A stretch of DNA of 64,000 nt from Phoenix dactylifera. Lineage: Eukaryota > Streptophyta > Magnoliopsida > Arecales > Arecaceae. Both the position numbers and the translations under genes were made by a program. The notes under the pieces are model-generated. The model had not been told where the DNA came from and made no database searches. It saw only the letters and a program-made list of their open reading frames with translations. The stretch spans positions 558,001 through 622,000 of the forward strand of contig NW_024067736.1 of the NCBI RefSeq assembly GCF_009389715.1, read 5' to 3'. This document shows positions 11,058-23,452 of the stretch, piece after piece; the stretch's first letter is position 1; each line of letters begins with the position of its first letter.

Positions 11058-14000
11058 AAGCATCTCATTTATCTGTAAGTGCAGGAATGTGACTCCCAGT
11101 GAGCTCATGCGCATATTTTCTGAAATGAATAATATAAAAAAATTTATTTTGAAGCCAATAGAAAGATGCCAGCTAAAAAGTGGAAAAAACAAAAAAAATC
11201 CACTCGGCGCCAACGAGGGCAAATGATTGCATTGCGCTGAAATGAACCATACGGAGGAGGAGACTAATTTGCCTTTTGGAGATGGCTGAGCAGTGGCGGA
11301 CCAACTCATAGCCGAACTCATTGGATGGTAGGGGAGGGAGGTCTCCTGCATCCCATTTATGCCTCCACTCCTTCTCTTCCAAACAATGGAGGATACCGAA
11401 GTTCCACGGAGATCTCAGGATCGATTGGGGTGTCCATGGCATGTCAGACATGCAAGTGTGATCACGTTATTTCAAAAATTATTTTATCTTTAAAGAAAAC
11501 ATTGGATGAATCCAAATTTAGCTCGTCACATATTACGATCATAATAGATGACTATGGTGAGATTAAGATTGTGGATAGAGGTAGCAATCGGAACAGATTG
11601 GACAAGATACGAATCGGATCGGATACATAATAGATTAAAAATATATCAAAAATCTAAATTTGAATCTGATCATTTTATTAGACAGTCCGATCCAATCTAC
11701 AATGGGCTGAATTATGTTAAAAGGGTTAAATGGGTCAAGTATTGCCGCCCCTTTCGTTGATCAAATTTTTAGGATTTTCTATCAATCACAACGATCCCAT
11801 GCTTGGTATTAATGCTTCCTTACATTTAGGCCCTACTAATTTTTATTTTTGTTTTTTTTTTTTATGTTAGATTTCTTTCGCACCCATGTATTCTACATCT
11901 AGAAAGAGACTTCGGTCATCATACATTGTGATCTATGGTTGTTTCTATGCAAGAGTTCAGGGTTAATATCAGGGCATTGACCCTCACTATCAGCCCTCTT
12001 ATTTCCAGGGATTTTATTGTGCAGTTCAACCAAAAAATAAAATAAAATAAAATAAACTGGAGCAAAATAAGCTAAACAATCATAAATATGGGTAGATTGT
12101 TTTAAAAGGAGAAATCTTAGTCTTTTTTTTCTTTTTTTTTTTTGGTAAAACATCTTAGTCTTTTGAATGACCAGTGGCTGCACTCTATTGCCCTAATTAT
12201 ACGAATTGACACTCTTTTCTGGTGGAAATATCTATTGACATAATCCTTCTCGGCAAATGAGAGACTCTTTACCATTCGAGCCTATCTCGTCATGCATGTG
12301 TAGGTACTCAATAATATTTGAAAATATAGATCGCGAGGTATCATATTTGTTTGCTTTTGAAAATGGAGCAAAATCTCGCCATGCATTGGTACATTGAAAA
12401 GGTTTAATCCTAGTAATTGGAATTATGGGCACCCTAGCTTTGTTCAATCGACAAAATCAAATAGTGCAGACTAAATTCAGCCTTAGATAAAATTCATCTT
12501 CACATATCTAGATGCATATGAAGATTTTGTTAGAAAAAAATGCAATCAAGAAATAATGATATCGTAAACTTCTTCTCTTTTTGTGTAATTAAATAGGATA
12601 TCACTCACCAAGCAACAATAATCTCTACAATCTACTCAAGCAATTAACAGGTAAAATAATCAAACAATCCAGAAACAAGAGAGACAACACAAGAAAAATC
12701 CTTCTATGTGAAAGAAAAAAAAACTATGGGACCTAGGTCAGCCAAAAACTTCTACTATTTAGAATAATGAAATTACGATAGATCCTCTCTAGTTCAACTG
12801 GAGGCTGCATAAATATTAACAAAATTTAATCTTAGCTTCCATAATAAGAACATTCATCACCAATAAGGCGGATTTCAACAATGAATAACAAAATTATAGA
12901 TCTCACCAAGTGTTGATGCTTAAAATAATCAATAGAGAAGGATTTTCAACGATTCAAACCATTCAATCTATAGGACTCAATTCCAGAAACAATATACTAA
13001 AATTTTAATCAAATCTAAATACAATCAATTATCCGATTATCCGATAAAGCAGCATAATTTTTTTCTCTTTTTTTCTTATTTTTTTTCTCTTTTTTTCTTT
13101 TTTTTTTCTCTTCCATTTTCAATTGAATCCCCTTTGCAATACGACTCACCCAAGCCGGTGGGCTCGTCCTTACCTTTATGCGGTGAGTCCCACGTGAGGA
13201 GGGACCACACCAAGAGATTTAACATTGCCAAATGATATGAAAACTTCCTAGAAAATGTTATAGATCAGAATTCAGGGTATCGATCATCTATAAAACTCGC
13301 ATAAGAAAAAAAAAAATAGAAATGAAAGATTGTCGTACACACTGACACTTGTTGATGGTTTGAAGTTTTAGCCACTTTTTCTTTATTGAACTTCCTCCTT
13401 AAAAACTATTTCAACTTGTCGGAGCATGAAGGCATAACTTGCTTTTGAGAAAAGCAAATTCCAATTCCATGTAAAGAAAGAACTCCGAGATACAAAGAGA
13501 GAAGCCTGATGCGGTGCTGACATTAACTGCACCGTCCTTGGTCATCACTGACTTTCCTTTCTGGAGTGGATAAAGAAGCCACTTGCAGTTTCCCACAGAG
13601 GAATGTTCCTCAATATGGCTCCTGGATCGATATGGTTACTATGGAGATCGGACGGGAGCAGTGAAGCGACATGACCACCCCCAACCGCACTGAAACCTCT
13701 CTTTTTTTTTTTCCATGTGAACACCTGCAAACCTATACTAAAGTGGAGGTTGAGCAAAGCACGTAGATAGAGAGAGAAAGAGCCATTTTTGTCGAAATTC
13801 TTCTTGTACTTAAGTGTGGGCCACGCGGTTTCCTTGATTCGCCAACCACATTATTTTCATGAGTGGCCAGCCTCCCAAAATCAAGGATCATATGAATTGA
13901 AGAGGCAAAATGATAATTTTTGGTTGCACCACAATTACCATCTAGCCCTATGTGAAAAATCCATTCTTGAGGTCGGACATCCAAAATCACTCTAGGAAGT

Positions 14001-16060
14001 GATCACAGACCGAAATTTAGGAATAAGAATGCCACTCAATTCAACAAAAACAATTGGTATATCGATGCATCATTATGTGACAATATATTGTATTAATGAT
14101 GTATATTATATTATAATATATCATTAATTATATTATTGTCATATTATTATTTGATTGTAATTTCCAATTATAATAGAAATATATTATTATACTTTTTTTA
14201 TGTTATAAAATTATTTAGTATATTACTTCTATTTATCTTTATTCTGATCCAAATAAATATTAGTATTATAATAGTAATATGTTTATAAATATAAATAAAA
14301 TATTAATTTTGTAATAATTAATATATCTTGATAGGATTAATAATTGATAAAATTATATTTTTATAAAATATCTTAATAAATGTATCAGTAATTTATTATA
14401 ATATATTTTATGCAATATATCAGAGATAATTTTTTTGCTATTATATGGATCTTGACCTTATAAAATATCAAATAGATTATTTGTGGATATCTAAAGATCT
14501 GTAATCACCAAAATATTGCATACCAAATATTATGATCTTAGATCATCAAGGTTCAAATTATCCAGAATTATGAATCACCGAGTTCCATCTTAATACCTAC
14601 TCTTAGGTTTGGTGCCGCGTTCTGTTGAGGATGCTATCACCAATAAACGAGATATTCTTAGCTTGAGATTGACACGTACATCGACTTTGGCAACCACAGA
14701 AAATTAATTAGCCATGTACGTGCATGACTATTACCAGGTTGAATTTGGGGCAAGAGGCAAGATTTCTTGCTATTTTGAAATTAATGGCAAAGATGAGATC
14801 GATGCAATCATCATATAGAATTAACTATGTGAATGACTATTTTCCTTGAAAAACTGTGTACATGACTATATTATGCAAGTTCCACTTCGCTCGAGAATAT
14901 TCAACTTTTATCTTTCTAAAATAAAATGGCGAGCGTGCCATCATCATGTGTCTCGGAACACTAACTTCTTTCAAAAGCGAAGGGAGGCAATTAGCAAGAC
15001 AAGTTCTTCTAGTAAGCATATTCAAAAATTTTAATCTATAAAACTTGGATGAATGATCTCAAACTTGGTTTGCAGATGGACATGGAGTCGCTCCAATGGC
15101 CACATGCGGAAGGGATTGCACTAGCTTCTAGATATGGATCTGTGATTCGCATTAAAGATTCCTTATGGTTTCTTAATTGAAGTCCATTCTTCCCAGCTTA
15201 CTACTTAGTGGATCTAAACTATTCAAGCCAAGAAAATTTTTAGATTAAATTACACAAACTTTTTTGAGTTTTATTTTTATTATTCTTACATTCAATAGTT
15301 TATAAAATCTATACTTATACTTAATTAAATTAATGGTATTAGTGTATCTATTTATCTTATATAAAAAGTCAAAATTTTCTTTGAATAAGAAGGATGCATA
15401 TGTTTTCTTATATCTTTGGATCGTTGTTATATCAAGTAAAATTATTCTGATCATTTTTTTTTTTGATGTGGCATTTGGGTCTTATTTAAAGTTAACGGTT
15501 TGACTAATGTTCTGTTAAGTTATAAGTTAAAGTATTGGATAAAAAAAAATTTTATTAAGATAAGTGTAGGTTTTTTTTAATATTGGATGTAAGCATAATT
15601 TATCCCTAATCTCATGGAGATTTTTGTAATTTATTTTCTTTTTGCAAATTACCAATGTACCTTAAGATGGTAATATGTAAAGATCCCAGACCTTAGCCAA
15701 CCTCATCTTAGTTTCCCAAGCATGAACCTATTAGTTTTCTTCTTAAAACAGCATGATAGAGTCATTCTCACCCCTAGTAGCCAAAGAAAAACCTAAAGAA
15801 AGCTCCGCTCATGTGTAAAGTGTGCAACCACATAAGCTTAATTGACCACCATTATATCTAATTAAGTCAGGCAATAGTAACAAGATCAAATGAAGTTTGA
15901 ATTCAAAGCAAGCAATTGTGACCAAGTATCATGTTTCTTAGATGAAAAGAACTTTAAAATTCACTAGTTCCATGATTATGAGATTTGACTTGTAGATCGA
16001 ATCTGAAGATCATCTCCTACGCAGCTCATGGCCAAAGGGACTCGCACAAGCTATTAGTTA
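11058..16060. other. Gene-free AT-rich interval
   Basis: I see no supported gene. Noted items: 11580-11755 resembles the GAATCGGATCGGATAC-rich sequence at 61230-61330; an (AAAAT)n run lies at about 12034-12057; T/C-rich runs lie at about 13058-13120; 14080-14460 is extremely AT-rich with many ATTATA words. Short frames (for example 13545-13757 minus, 13733-13990 minus) match nothing that I recognise. Confidence 0.5.
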
Positions 16061-16084
16061 CCTCATCTCATGTTAGCATTTTGA

Positions 16085-16745
16085 GATTGGCATTTTAGGG
16101 TAGCATTTAGCTAGCAGTTTACAGGGACATGCGAGCTAACATTGCAAGCGGAGCTACCTGTACATTATTCTTACTCCCCAATGACAAATTTACTACCTGT
16201 AAATTTTGATGGTAGTTTTTCAGAGAGCAGCGATTGTGTCGGTGTTGTATTTGTGATCAGAGATCACTACTCCAGGCTGATAGCTGCACAAGGACGACGT
16301 AATTTTGAGACTGGTGCTCCTGGAGCGGAACTCAAGACGACGTGGGAAGAAGTTTTCTATGTCAAGCGGGCGCTCAAGGCTGAGAGTATCATCCTAGATG
16401 GCGACACAGTAGAGATTATTGAGCGGATCCTACAAGAGGGGATGCAGAAGATAAATCATCCGCTTCTAGTCAATATCCGGAGGCTATTGGGGAAGTGTGC
16501 TGCCTTCTAAGTTGTGCATATTTTTCTGGAGGCGAATAGGACTGCGGACTGGATCGTCTTCTTTGCTGCTCACTATTCCGAAGAGATTTTTTTGGACCCA
16601 CCATGTATTTGTTCCTTCGTCTCTAATGTGTATTCTTTTTTTGGTCTTGCTCAAGCTAGACTACTATAAGCAGCCAATGTATAAAAAAAGAAAAAAAAAG
16701 AAAAAAAAAAGAAAAAAAAAAGAAAAAAGAAAGACAAATTACCAC
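16085..16745 (+). mobile_element. 5'-truncated LINE with RNase H end and A-rich tail
   Basis: Reading from 16142, the RNase H-like domain shows VNFDGSFSES, then GVVFVIRDHYSR, AELKTTWEE and LDGDTVEIIE. After an in-frame TAA at 16508-16510 the same frame continues with HIFLEANRTADW, the usual C-terminal H..REANxxAD block. The domain is therefore nearly whole apart from one nonsense change. An A-rich tail at 16681-16740, interrupted by G, marks the 3' end. The reverse transcriptase is absent, which is typical of 5'-truncated LINE insertion. The 5' boundary is approximate. Confidence 0.85.
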
Positions 16746-16929
16746 CGTCACCATTAAGATAACGGCAATAGCCGGTCATCGTGGATCCCGGTCGGTGGCA
16801 CCCGCTTGGCTTCTCTTTTTCAAAAATTCGGCTTTGCGTTTCGGCGGGAGGCCGTTGATTGCGGTTATTTTCTGGCCGTTGCCTTCCATTACCTTTTTGA
16901 CCGCAACGTTCCCGAAGGGCGCACTTTCC

Positions 16930-17931
16930 CCTATTTTTGGGTGGTTCTATATACACCCCCCCTATTGCTCAGGACACCCGCCAAAAATTAAAAAAAAATT
17001 AAATACTCTCTACACCCCCCCATTTGCTAAGGACACCCCTAAAAAATTAAAAATTTCTAAATTACCCCCCACCCTTCCCACCCCCTCACCTAAATTGCTC
17101 TCTACACCCCCCAAACCCCCCCCACCCCGCTCTTCCCCTCCAAAACACCCGCCGGCTTCTCCCTTCCGCCCAAAAAACCTCGCCTCAAGCACCTCCCCGG
17201 CCATCTCCCGAGCAACGAGCACCTCGCCGGCGGAGGAGGAGAGGGGAGGCGGAGGAGGAGGACGGGGAGGCGGGGGGAGGCGGAGGGGGAGGTGGGGGAT
17301 GGGGAGGAGGAGGAAGGAGGACGGGGAGGTGGTGGAAGAGGAGTGAGAGGAGGTGGCGGAGGAGGAGGGGGGAGGCGGAGGGGGAGGACGGGGAGGTGGA
17401 GGGGAGGAGGAGGAAGCGGGCGCAGGGGGGAGGGGGGGAGGAAGACGAGGCGGAGGGGTGATGGGGGAGGCGGAGGCGGAGGAGGAGGAGGAGGAGGCGG
17501 AGGAGGAGGACGGGGAGGTGGGGGATGGGGAGGAGGAGGAGGAGGGGGAGGGGTGATGGGGGAGGCGGGGAATCAGGAGGGGTAGGAGGGGGGAGGTGGA
17601 GGAGGAGGACGGGGAGGTGGGGGATGGGGAGGAGGAGGAAGCGGGCGCAGGGGGGAGGGGGGAGGAAGAGGAGGAGGAGGGGTGATGGGGGAGGCGGAGG
17701 AGGAGGAGGAGGAGGAGGCGGCAGTGAGGAGGAGGGGGAGGGGAGGAGGCGGCAGTGAGGCGGAGGAGGAGGAGGCGGCGGCAGTGAGGAGGAAGGAGGG
17801 GTGTACTGAGAAAATTTCAAGGGCAATATGGTAATTACACTAAAGGTTAGTTTGGGTATTTTTTTTTTGGTTTTTGGGGGGGGGTGTCCTTAGCAATAGG
17901 GGGGGTGTATATAGAACCACCCCCTATTTTT
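16930..17931. mobile_element. Non-autonomous Mutator-like element with 9-bp duplication
   Basis: The element proper is 16939-17922 (984 bp). Its ends GGGTGGTTCTATATACACCC and the reverse complement form terminal inverted repeats that match nearly perfectly for about 41 bp (through CCTATTGCTCAGGACACCC on the left, with A for C on the right) and more weakly for about 70 bp. The 9-bp word CCTATTTTT flanks both sides exactly (16930-16938 and 17923-17931), the duplication length of the Mutator superfamily. A second copy of the end sequence (ATTTGCTAAGGACACCCCT) lies just inside the left terminus near 17021-17040. The centre is a purine repeat and there is no transposase. Confidence 0.85.
17231..17800. 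repeat. GGAGGA/GGGGGA purine-rich low-complexity block
   Basis: About 570 bp of nearly pure purine on the plus strand, built from GGA, GGGGGA and GGC words with larger repeats such as GGAGGTGGGGGATGGGGAGG. Long frames on both strands (poly-Gly/Arg/Glu on plus, poly-Pro/Ser/Leu on minus) arise from composition. The block fills the Mutator-like element at 16939-17922. Confidence 0.9.
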
Positions 17932-19327
17932 TATCTCAATGAACGCGAGCAAACCAATAAGCCCCGAGTCTCCTTTAAATAACAAGAATGCCATCAAACT
18001 TTTACCGGGCTTCGGCGTGCCCTGTGCTGTCGGTGGCGTTATTATGTTCAGAAATGTTTTATTCGTTAAAAAATGGCTGGTTTTTTTTTTTTTTTTCCAA
18101 TTCACGAGCAGTGGCTTTTGTCGGGTTGTCCATGGTTATATATAAACCTTGGATTTTCATACTATTAATTTCGCGAGGTTCAGTCAAATCTGATCTCGAA
18201 GGTGGTGATTGGTGGGATCTTGTGTTTTAATCTAATATTATAAAGTTTATTTTTAATTATCTATGTAGATCCCCAGAAGTTTGGTCACCACTTGGGACTT
18301 AGTACGTTTCCTTAGTAAAGATGGAAAGACGAGCTTACAAGAATATTTTGACTCAAGATAGCAGCATTGGAACGTAAGATGAGGCCGAGACAAGTGAAGT
18401 CCACCTATTACGTCAAACCATGCCAATCATACTTCAGAGATTGAGAAATTATAATCTACACAATTACACCACAAAACTAAACTGAGATGATGTATGCAGA
18501 GCAGCAATTCAAGATAAAAAATAATGGCAATTCGAGATGAACGCATGATGCATGGCATCTATAGAAGCTGAGATGCGTGACTGGCATGGTGCACCATCAT
18601 GTGGTGTACATGATACAGGATATAATTTTTTTTGGAGACTGACATATATAATGGTTGCATGCCGGATAATATTTCAACGTTATTTTCGCTCGAGGGATCG
18701 AAGGGTAGGCTTGCAAAGCTGCAGGGCTATGAATCATGGGTTGCTTTTTTTTCTCTTTTCCTTTTGGGTTACAAATCATAGGTTGTTAGAATCTGCTAGA
18801 TGTTGTAAGAGTGTTCAGACTTGATTCATGAAATGAGCTTATTCTTAAAACATGCAGATCTACTCTACCAAATAAAAAACTTATAAATCCACAATTTTGT
18901 AGGTTAATTACTCTTCGAGATCAACTCGTTTATAAGTTATGTCAAGTCTTTTACCTTCACTTGATTTCAGCTGGACCTTCCATTCATCCTAGTTCTCCCG
19001 AAAGAGAATTAGGTTCCGAAACATGGCTGTGAATCCTTGGAATGCTCAATTTGTAGAAAGTTCCTCTGATAAAAAGATAAACGAAGTGTGCATTTGTAAT
19101 GCATGAGCTCAGTGCAATTCCTAGTTGTCATGCAATTCGGCTGACAGGAGTGATTTTAGAACGAGTTTTAAGTGGAAAAAGAAAAGGTTAAAGCAGGCAT
19201 GGTTTAGATGCTACTTAGGTCTACAAGAAAATTCTTACGATGAGGCATGCCTTTGCCTTTAAATGTTGCTTAAGCTTAGCTTGTCTAGTAATCAATGGAG
19301 CAAACTAGAAATTAAGCAGGAGCTGCC
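17932..19327. other. Intergenic, nothing recognised
   Basis: The first 120 bp continue the somewhat GC-rich sequence interrupted by the Mutator-like element; the rest is AT-rich. No domain or repeat is identified. Confidence 0.5.
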
Positions 19328-19557
19328 TTCCTAACTATAGATTGATACTAGAAACAATCTATAGTTAATTGGTTGTCGATGGTGATTGCAATGTTTGTCC
19401 TGTCAGCATCTCAGTTTGCTTCACAAGGTTGTGACAAGCTCGCAGTGCCATCTCTCATGATCCAAACTTTAATCAATACATGAAACACTCACGCCAAATG
19501 CAGTGGATAAATCGAAAAAACACGTCATTCCTAACTATAGATTGATACTAGAAACAA
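19328..19557. repeat. Perfect 30-bp direct repeat exactly 200 bp apart
   Basis: TTCCTAACTATAGATTGATA followed by CTAGAAACAA occurs at 19328-19357 and again at 19528-19557 without a mismatch. The 170 bp between is not repeated. The first copy is followed by TCTATAGTTA, which can pair with part of the repeat (AACTATAGAT). Confidence 0.9.
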
Positions 19558-19994
19558 CCAAATTGAGGGTTGTGAAATTAAGCATGTCAATGTTAATCCT
19601 GACCAAACTGGTCTGATAGAACAACTTATTTATGATCAATTTTCATGAATCAATATTAAGATTCATAGTAAAAGTGGTAGCGTCCCATGGTATAAAAACA
19701 CTATATATATAAACAGGATTAATTGGAAGGGAAATACACTATAGTAATCAAAAAGTGAAAATTAGCCAGGAAAATTTGAGAAATCAAGGGCGGAAGTATA
19801 ATTGAGTTAAGAGTTAAGAGTTAGTTGCTACCTGCTACCCTCGATGACTCACGGTTGAGCACACGCTGTGAAAAGCATAATGTATGGAAGAAAGCTCAAA
19901 TGCCACTCGCATGGATGAAGCTGGACCTCATCCGTTTTTGATGAAAGGCTTCACATGTTTTTGGGGCATGTGTCAGGCTAAGAGGGTCTAAACC

Positions 19995-20413
19995 TGCGAG
20001 AATTTATGTGTGTGTATTTAATCCTAGTATATTAGCTATGCATTGAGTAGATCTTAAATACTTATATGAAACCAATAAATCTAAATTATACATTTTGGCC
20101 AGGATAAAATTCTAGATTCTTGTAAATAGTATCAGAGCAAATCCGGCCCATAATCAATGTGGATCAGAGAACAATGCAACATAAGTTTATGGAGGCTAAC
20201 TGCGGACCGATCATGATGCTTATGATTGGATTTGAATATATTTAGAACTTTAGCAAGAATACCAGAGCTTAAACTAAAAAAGTATGTGAGGATCTATGTG
20301 GATGTATATTTAATCTCATATCGGCTATATATTAGGTAAATCTTGGATACTTATATGGGACCAAGTAACCTAAATAATATCTTGTGTCTGGTCTTTTTGA
20401 ATGAGATTCTAAA
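19995..20413 (+). mobile_element. TRIM-type miniature LTR retrotransposon
   Basis: Two diverged copies of a roughly 130-bp terminal repeat lie at about 19995-20126 (TGCGAGAATTTATGTG start) and 20287-20413 (TGTGAGGATCTATGTG start). Both contain TATTTAATC and ACTTATATG..ACCAA words. Right after the first is TAGTATCAGAGC (about 20128-20139), which matches the usual primer-binding site complementary to initiator methionine tRNA (TGGTATCAGAGC) at 11 of 12 positions. The internal part is about 150 bp and non-coding. Boundaries are approximate and no target duplication is clear. Confidence 0.65.
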
Positions 20414-22239
20414 TGGCGTCAAAACTGCAGTTTTTTTTTTTTTTAGTCTGCCAACCAGCTTTGTCTACAGAGATGATAGGCCTAACTGGTTAGACATCCG
20501 CATGGTGTTGTCCATTAGGTAGCTCATTTAGATCAGCATAATGAAATATATTACCACCTCGAGTTCCCCCCGAGTTCTCACTAGTCTCCACGTAATTATC
20601 TTGGAGTTCTCCACGGAATCAGCTAACAGCGGCTAAGATTAAGACGAAAGAAAGCTTAGATTAAAGTTAAATTTGGGAGGGGCTCAGCGGTGATAGCGGA
20701 GATGGTGGCGGATTCTCTGTTAAATTGTCTTTTTGAAAGCCAAAGCATACATCCTGGCTTCCAACTGCGTGAAAGAATCCTCTTTTACAACATTGATGTT
20801 ACTGAAATTAGGCTGTAGCAACACTTCGTTGTTTGCTTTTGTTTTCTGGCTAGCATTTAATCCTTTTCATTCCATAATTCCATACTAGGAGAGCTTAAGC
20901 GTCACAATCTTACATGAAAAAAGTTATATATTAGCTATATATAACTTTTCCATTTTCTTTTCGCAAATCTTAGCAAGTCATGAGATTCCAGCTCCGAGTG
21001 ACATTATCTAGTGGGAGATGTGCTTATTGTGTGTGGGTTTATACATGTGTGATGCATATAGGAGATGGTCGATTATGAAGAGTTTACACCACTAATTATT
21101 AAGAAAAGAAGTAATTATGCAGGCTATATATATATATAACACATATATTGGCAATATGGAAAACTAGAGTTGAGTGCTAATGAATGTTACTAGCGCCTAA
21201 AAGATCAAATTGGCATGTAACTTGTTAAGCTTGCTGGTGACTAAAAATCTTGTCAAAGATCAACTCGGCATGTAAATCGTTAAGCTTAGTTATGCTTAAT
21301 GAGGTAGATTTTGGTCACTTAAGCTGTTTCATTCTCACTTATCAATGTTTAGCAGACTCTAATCGTCCTCAAGTCTTCAGTGTGATCAGAGAACTAAGAG
21401 GGCAGAGAAGGTATGTTTACATTTTTTTTGCAATCTTCAACAAGGACCCTGGAAATTAGGCAGCTATTTTTGAGTCGCTAATTACATCTAGCTTCAACCA
21501 TTTAGTCTTCCTGGTTTTGATGGTGGGTCATCATTGAAAAGACACCATCATGGCTTGTGTGGGAACACACTCTAACCTTTTTAAGAGGAAACTGGTCTCC
21601 TTGTCTTCAGTTGAAGTTTTGATGTTTACTTCTATCGGAAAACTGAAGATGCAAATCCTAATCTCCTCTGTCTACCTAAAGCATTAATACAACAAACCAT
21701 GAAACGTAACAAGAGTCTTGAAATTTGTAGGCAAACCAGGACTTGCCCTTGTGGTCATACCCCTTTACCTTGCAAACTCAAATTCCGGATTCAAATTTGA
21801 TGTCTTACAACATTATATATTATACAATTTTGCTAACCAAAGTCCTGGTTTTATAACATTTTCCAATAGATCTTAAAAAGTAAATTAAAAAATATTTTCA
21901 TCAATATGATTTGCTAGATTTCAGCCTTGCCTAGAGTGGCATGTGGATTGGGCTGGATGGAGGATATGCGCAATCTAAGCCCAGTTTATATTAGAATTTG
22001 GTCAAAAAAATTAAATCCAAACCTAATCCAATTTCCTTTGGATTAGATCGGATCGAGTATAACATTATTTTATATTCAATGAAATTTTATAATAGTAATT
22101 ATACTAGTTTGAAATAGTTTGGATGAGTTTGTGTTTGAATTAGAAATTTAAGAATCCAAATCCAATTGGGCTTTGATTCAAGTTGGATCCAATTAGGTTA
22201 TGGAGTGGAAGTGGGTCAATTCAATCTACTTATAGCTCT
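20414..22239. other. Intergenic, nothing recognised
   Basis: This AT-rich DNA includes a T-run near 20431 and a short (TA)n near 21126-21138. The 69-codon frame at 21250-21459 shows no family resemblance. Positions 21990-22230 contain repeated CCAAT/GGATT words of unclear origin. Confidence 0.45.
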
Positions 22240-22575
22240 AGCATGGAGGCCTAAATCACCTTGGTTAGTCTTTTCTCATCTCCATCATTGCAAACATATA
22301 CATTATTACAAGTTTATTGGAATAAAGGCCAAGGATCTTGAGAGCAGACAACATTTAACTTGAGAGAAGACTCGGCGACAGTGGTTGGATGGATTCAAAA
22401 CTCGACAAAGAGCAAATGGAGAGCTTCCACAATTGCAGGACATCCGAAAGCAGGAATGGATTGTGCCGCCTTTTGAGTCAACCATGTATAGCAGAAGATA
22501 AATAGGATAACTGACTAGGTCGCCTCATTTTGGTGATTGTGATATAGTCACACCAGAGGCTTATCAAAAAAAGAA
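22240..22575 (+). mobile_element. LINE RNase H remnant
   Basis: Split over frames, the sequence near 22340-22520 encodes the tail of the LINE RNase H: a D-SATVVGWIQ segment at about 22375-22400, an HP..GMDCAAF segment at about 22441-22475 and an HVYSRR segment at about 22481-22498. It ends in an A-rich run (AAAAAAAGAAAAAGGGG, 22566-22582). It is shorter and more decayed than the copies at 1-3349 and 16085-16745. Confidence 0.6.
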
Positions 22576-23178
22576 AAAGGGGACCATAAAACTAAAATTT
22601 TTGCCATCATGTTTAACCACTCCAAGAAGGAAGGCATCTAGAGCTTGATTTGCTGCTAAACCTCTTTATTTTTACTTTAATTACTCCAGCAAGAAAGCAC
22701 ATAGGCGATATAAAAAAGTGAAAAATGCTGCGCAAAAATAACCCTCGGTGTGCAGTTGCCGTTAGGGCGTCCGGTCGCGCCTTTACTCTCTCCATCCTCA
22801 CTTTCTCTTTCCCGAAGTCCCAAAAATCCAAAACCCAAACAAATCCAAAACAAAAAAATAATCCGATCCCAAGACCCTTAGCAACAGGTGGACGGCCAAG
22901 ATGCCTCCCATCCAGTGGACCCCCTGTGACCATCCATTCCGTTTTTAATGGCAGTAATACCAAAGCTAATTATTACTCCATTTTTCCTCTCTCTCCTCTT
23001 TTTTTTCCCCCGAAAAACGAAGAGATTGCATACCTGCCGACTGGCTACTGGGAGAGAACGCAGGCGCCGCGTGGGATGTTTTCTCCCATCCCAAGCTTCT
23101 TTAGCTTCTCAGGAGAGGAGAAATAAAATAAAAGAAGGACCCTACTTTTAACTAGTGCCAGTTACCACATCTCTCTCC

Positions 23179-23452
23179 ATATATAGCGCCCTAGAGCTCC
23201 TCACTTTTCTACACTCCCTCACTTCCCACCACCCTCTCTATCTTCTCTTCTCCCCTCCCTCTTAGCTTCCCCCCATCTTTATTGCTGTTTATCAGGAGTT
23301 TTAGCTAATAAACCACCTACATTGTTTCTTATTAAGTTGAAGATCAACTTCTTTGTACTTGCTGGGTTCTTTTTTCTTCTTCTTGTCTGGAAGATCTTTT
23401 CTCAACCCTCTTTTTGATAATAATAATAATAATAATAGTCTTGTTCTGAGGG
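23179..23452 (+). promoter_or_regulatory. TATA box and pyrimidine-rich leader of the GH9 gene
   Basis: CATATATAGC (TATATA at 23180-23185) is a good TATA box. About 30 bp downstream begins a long CT-rich stretch (23205-23280) typical of plant 5' leaders, so transcription probably starts near 23212. A (TAA)n microsatellite at about 23418-23439 lies just upstream of the start codon. The leader would be about 240 nt. Confidence 0.65.

Noticed and set aside
17185..17826. Long Pro/Ser/Leu-rich (minus) and Gly/Glu-rich (plus) open frames
   Set aside because: They come from the GGA-type purine tract, which is open in several frames on both strands, and show no domain.
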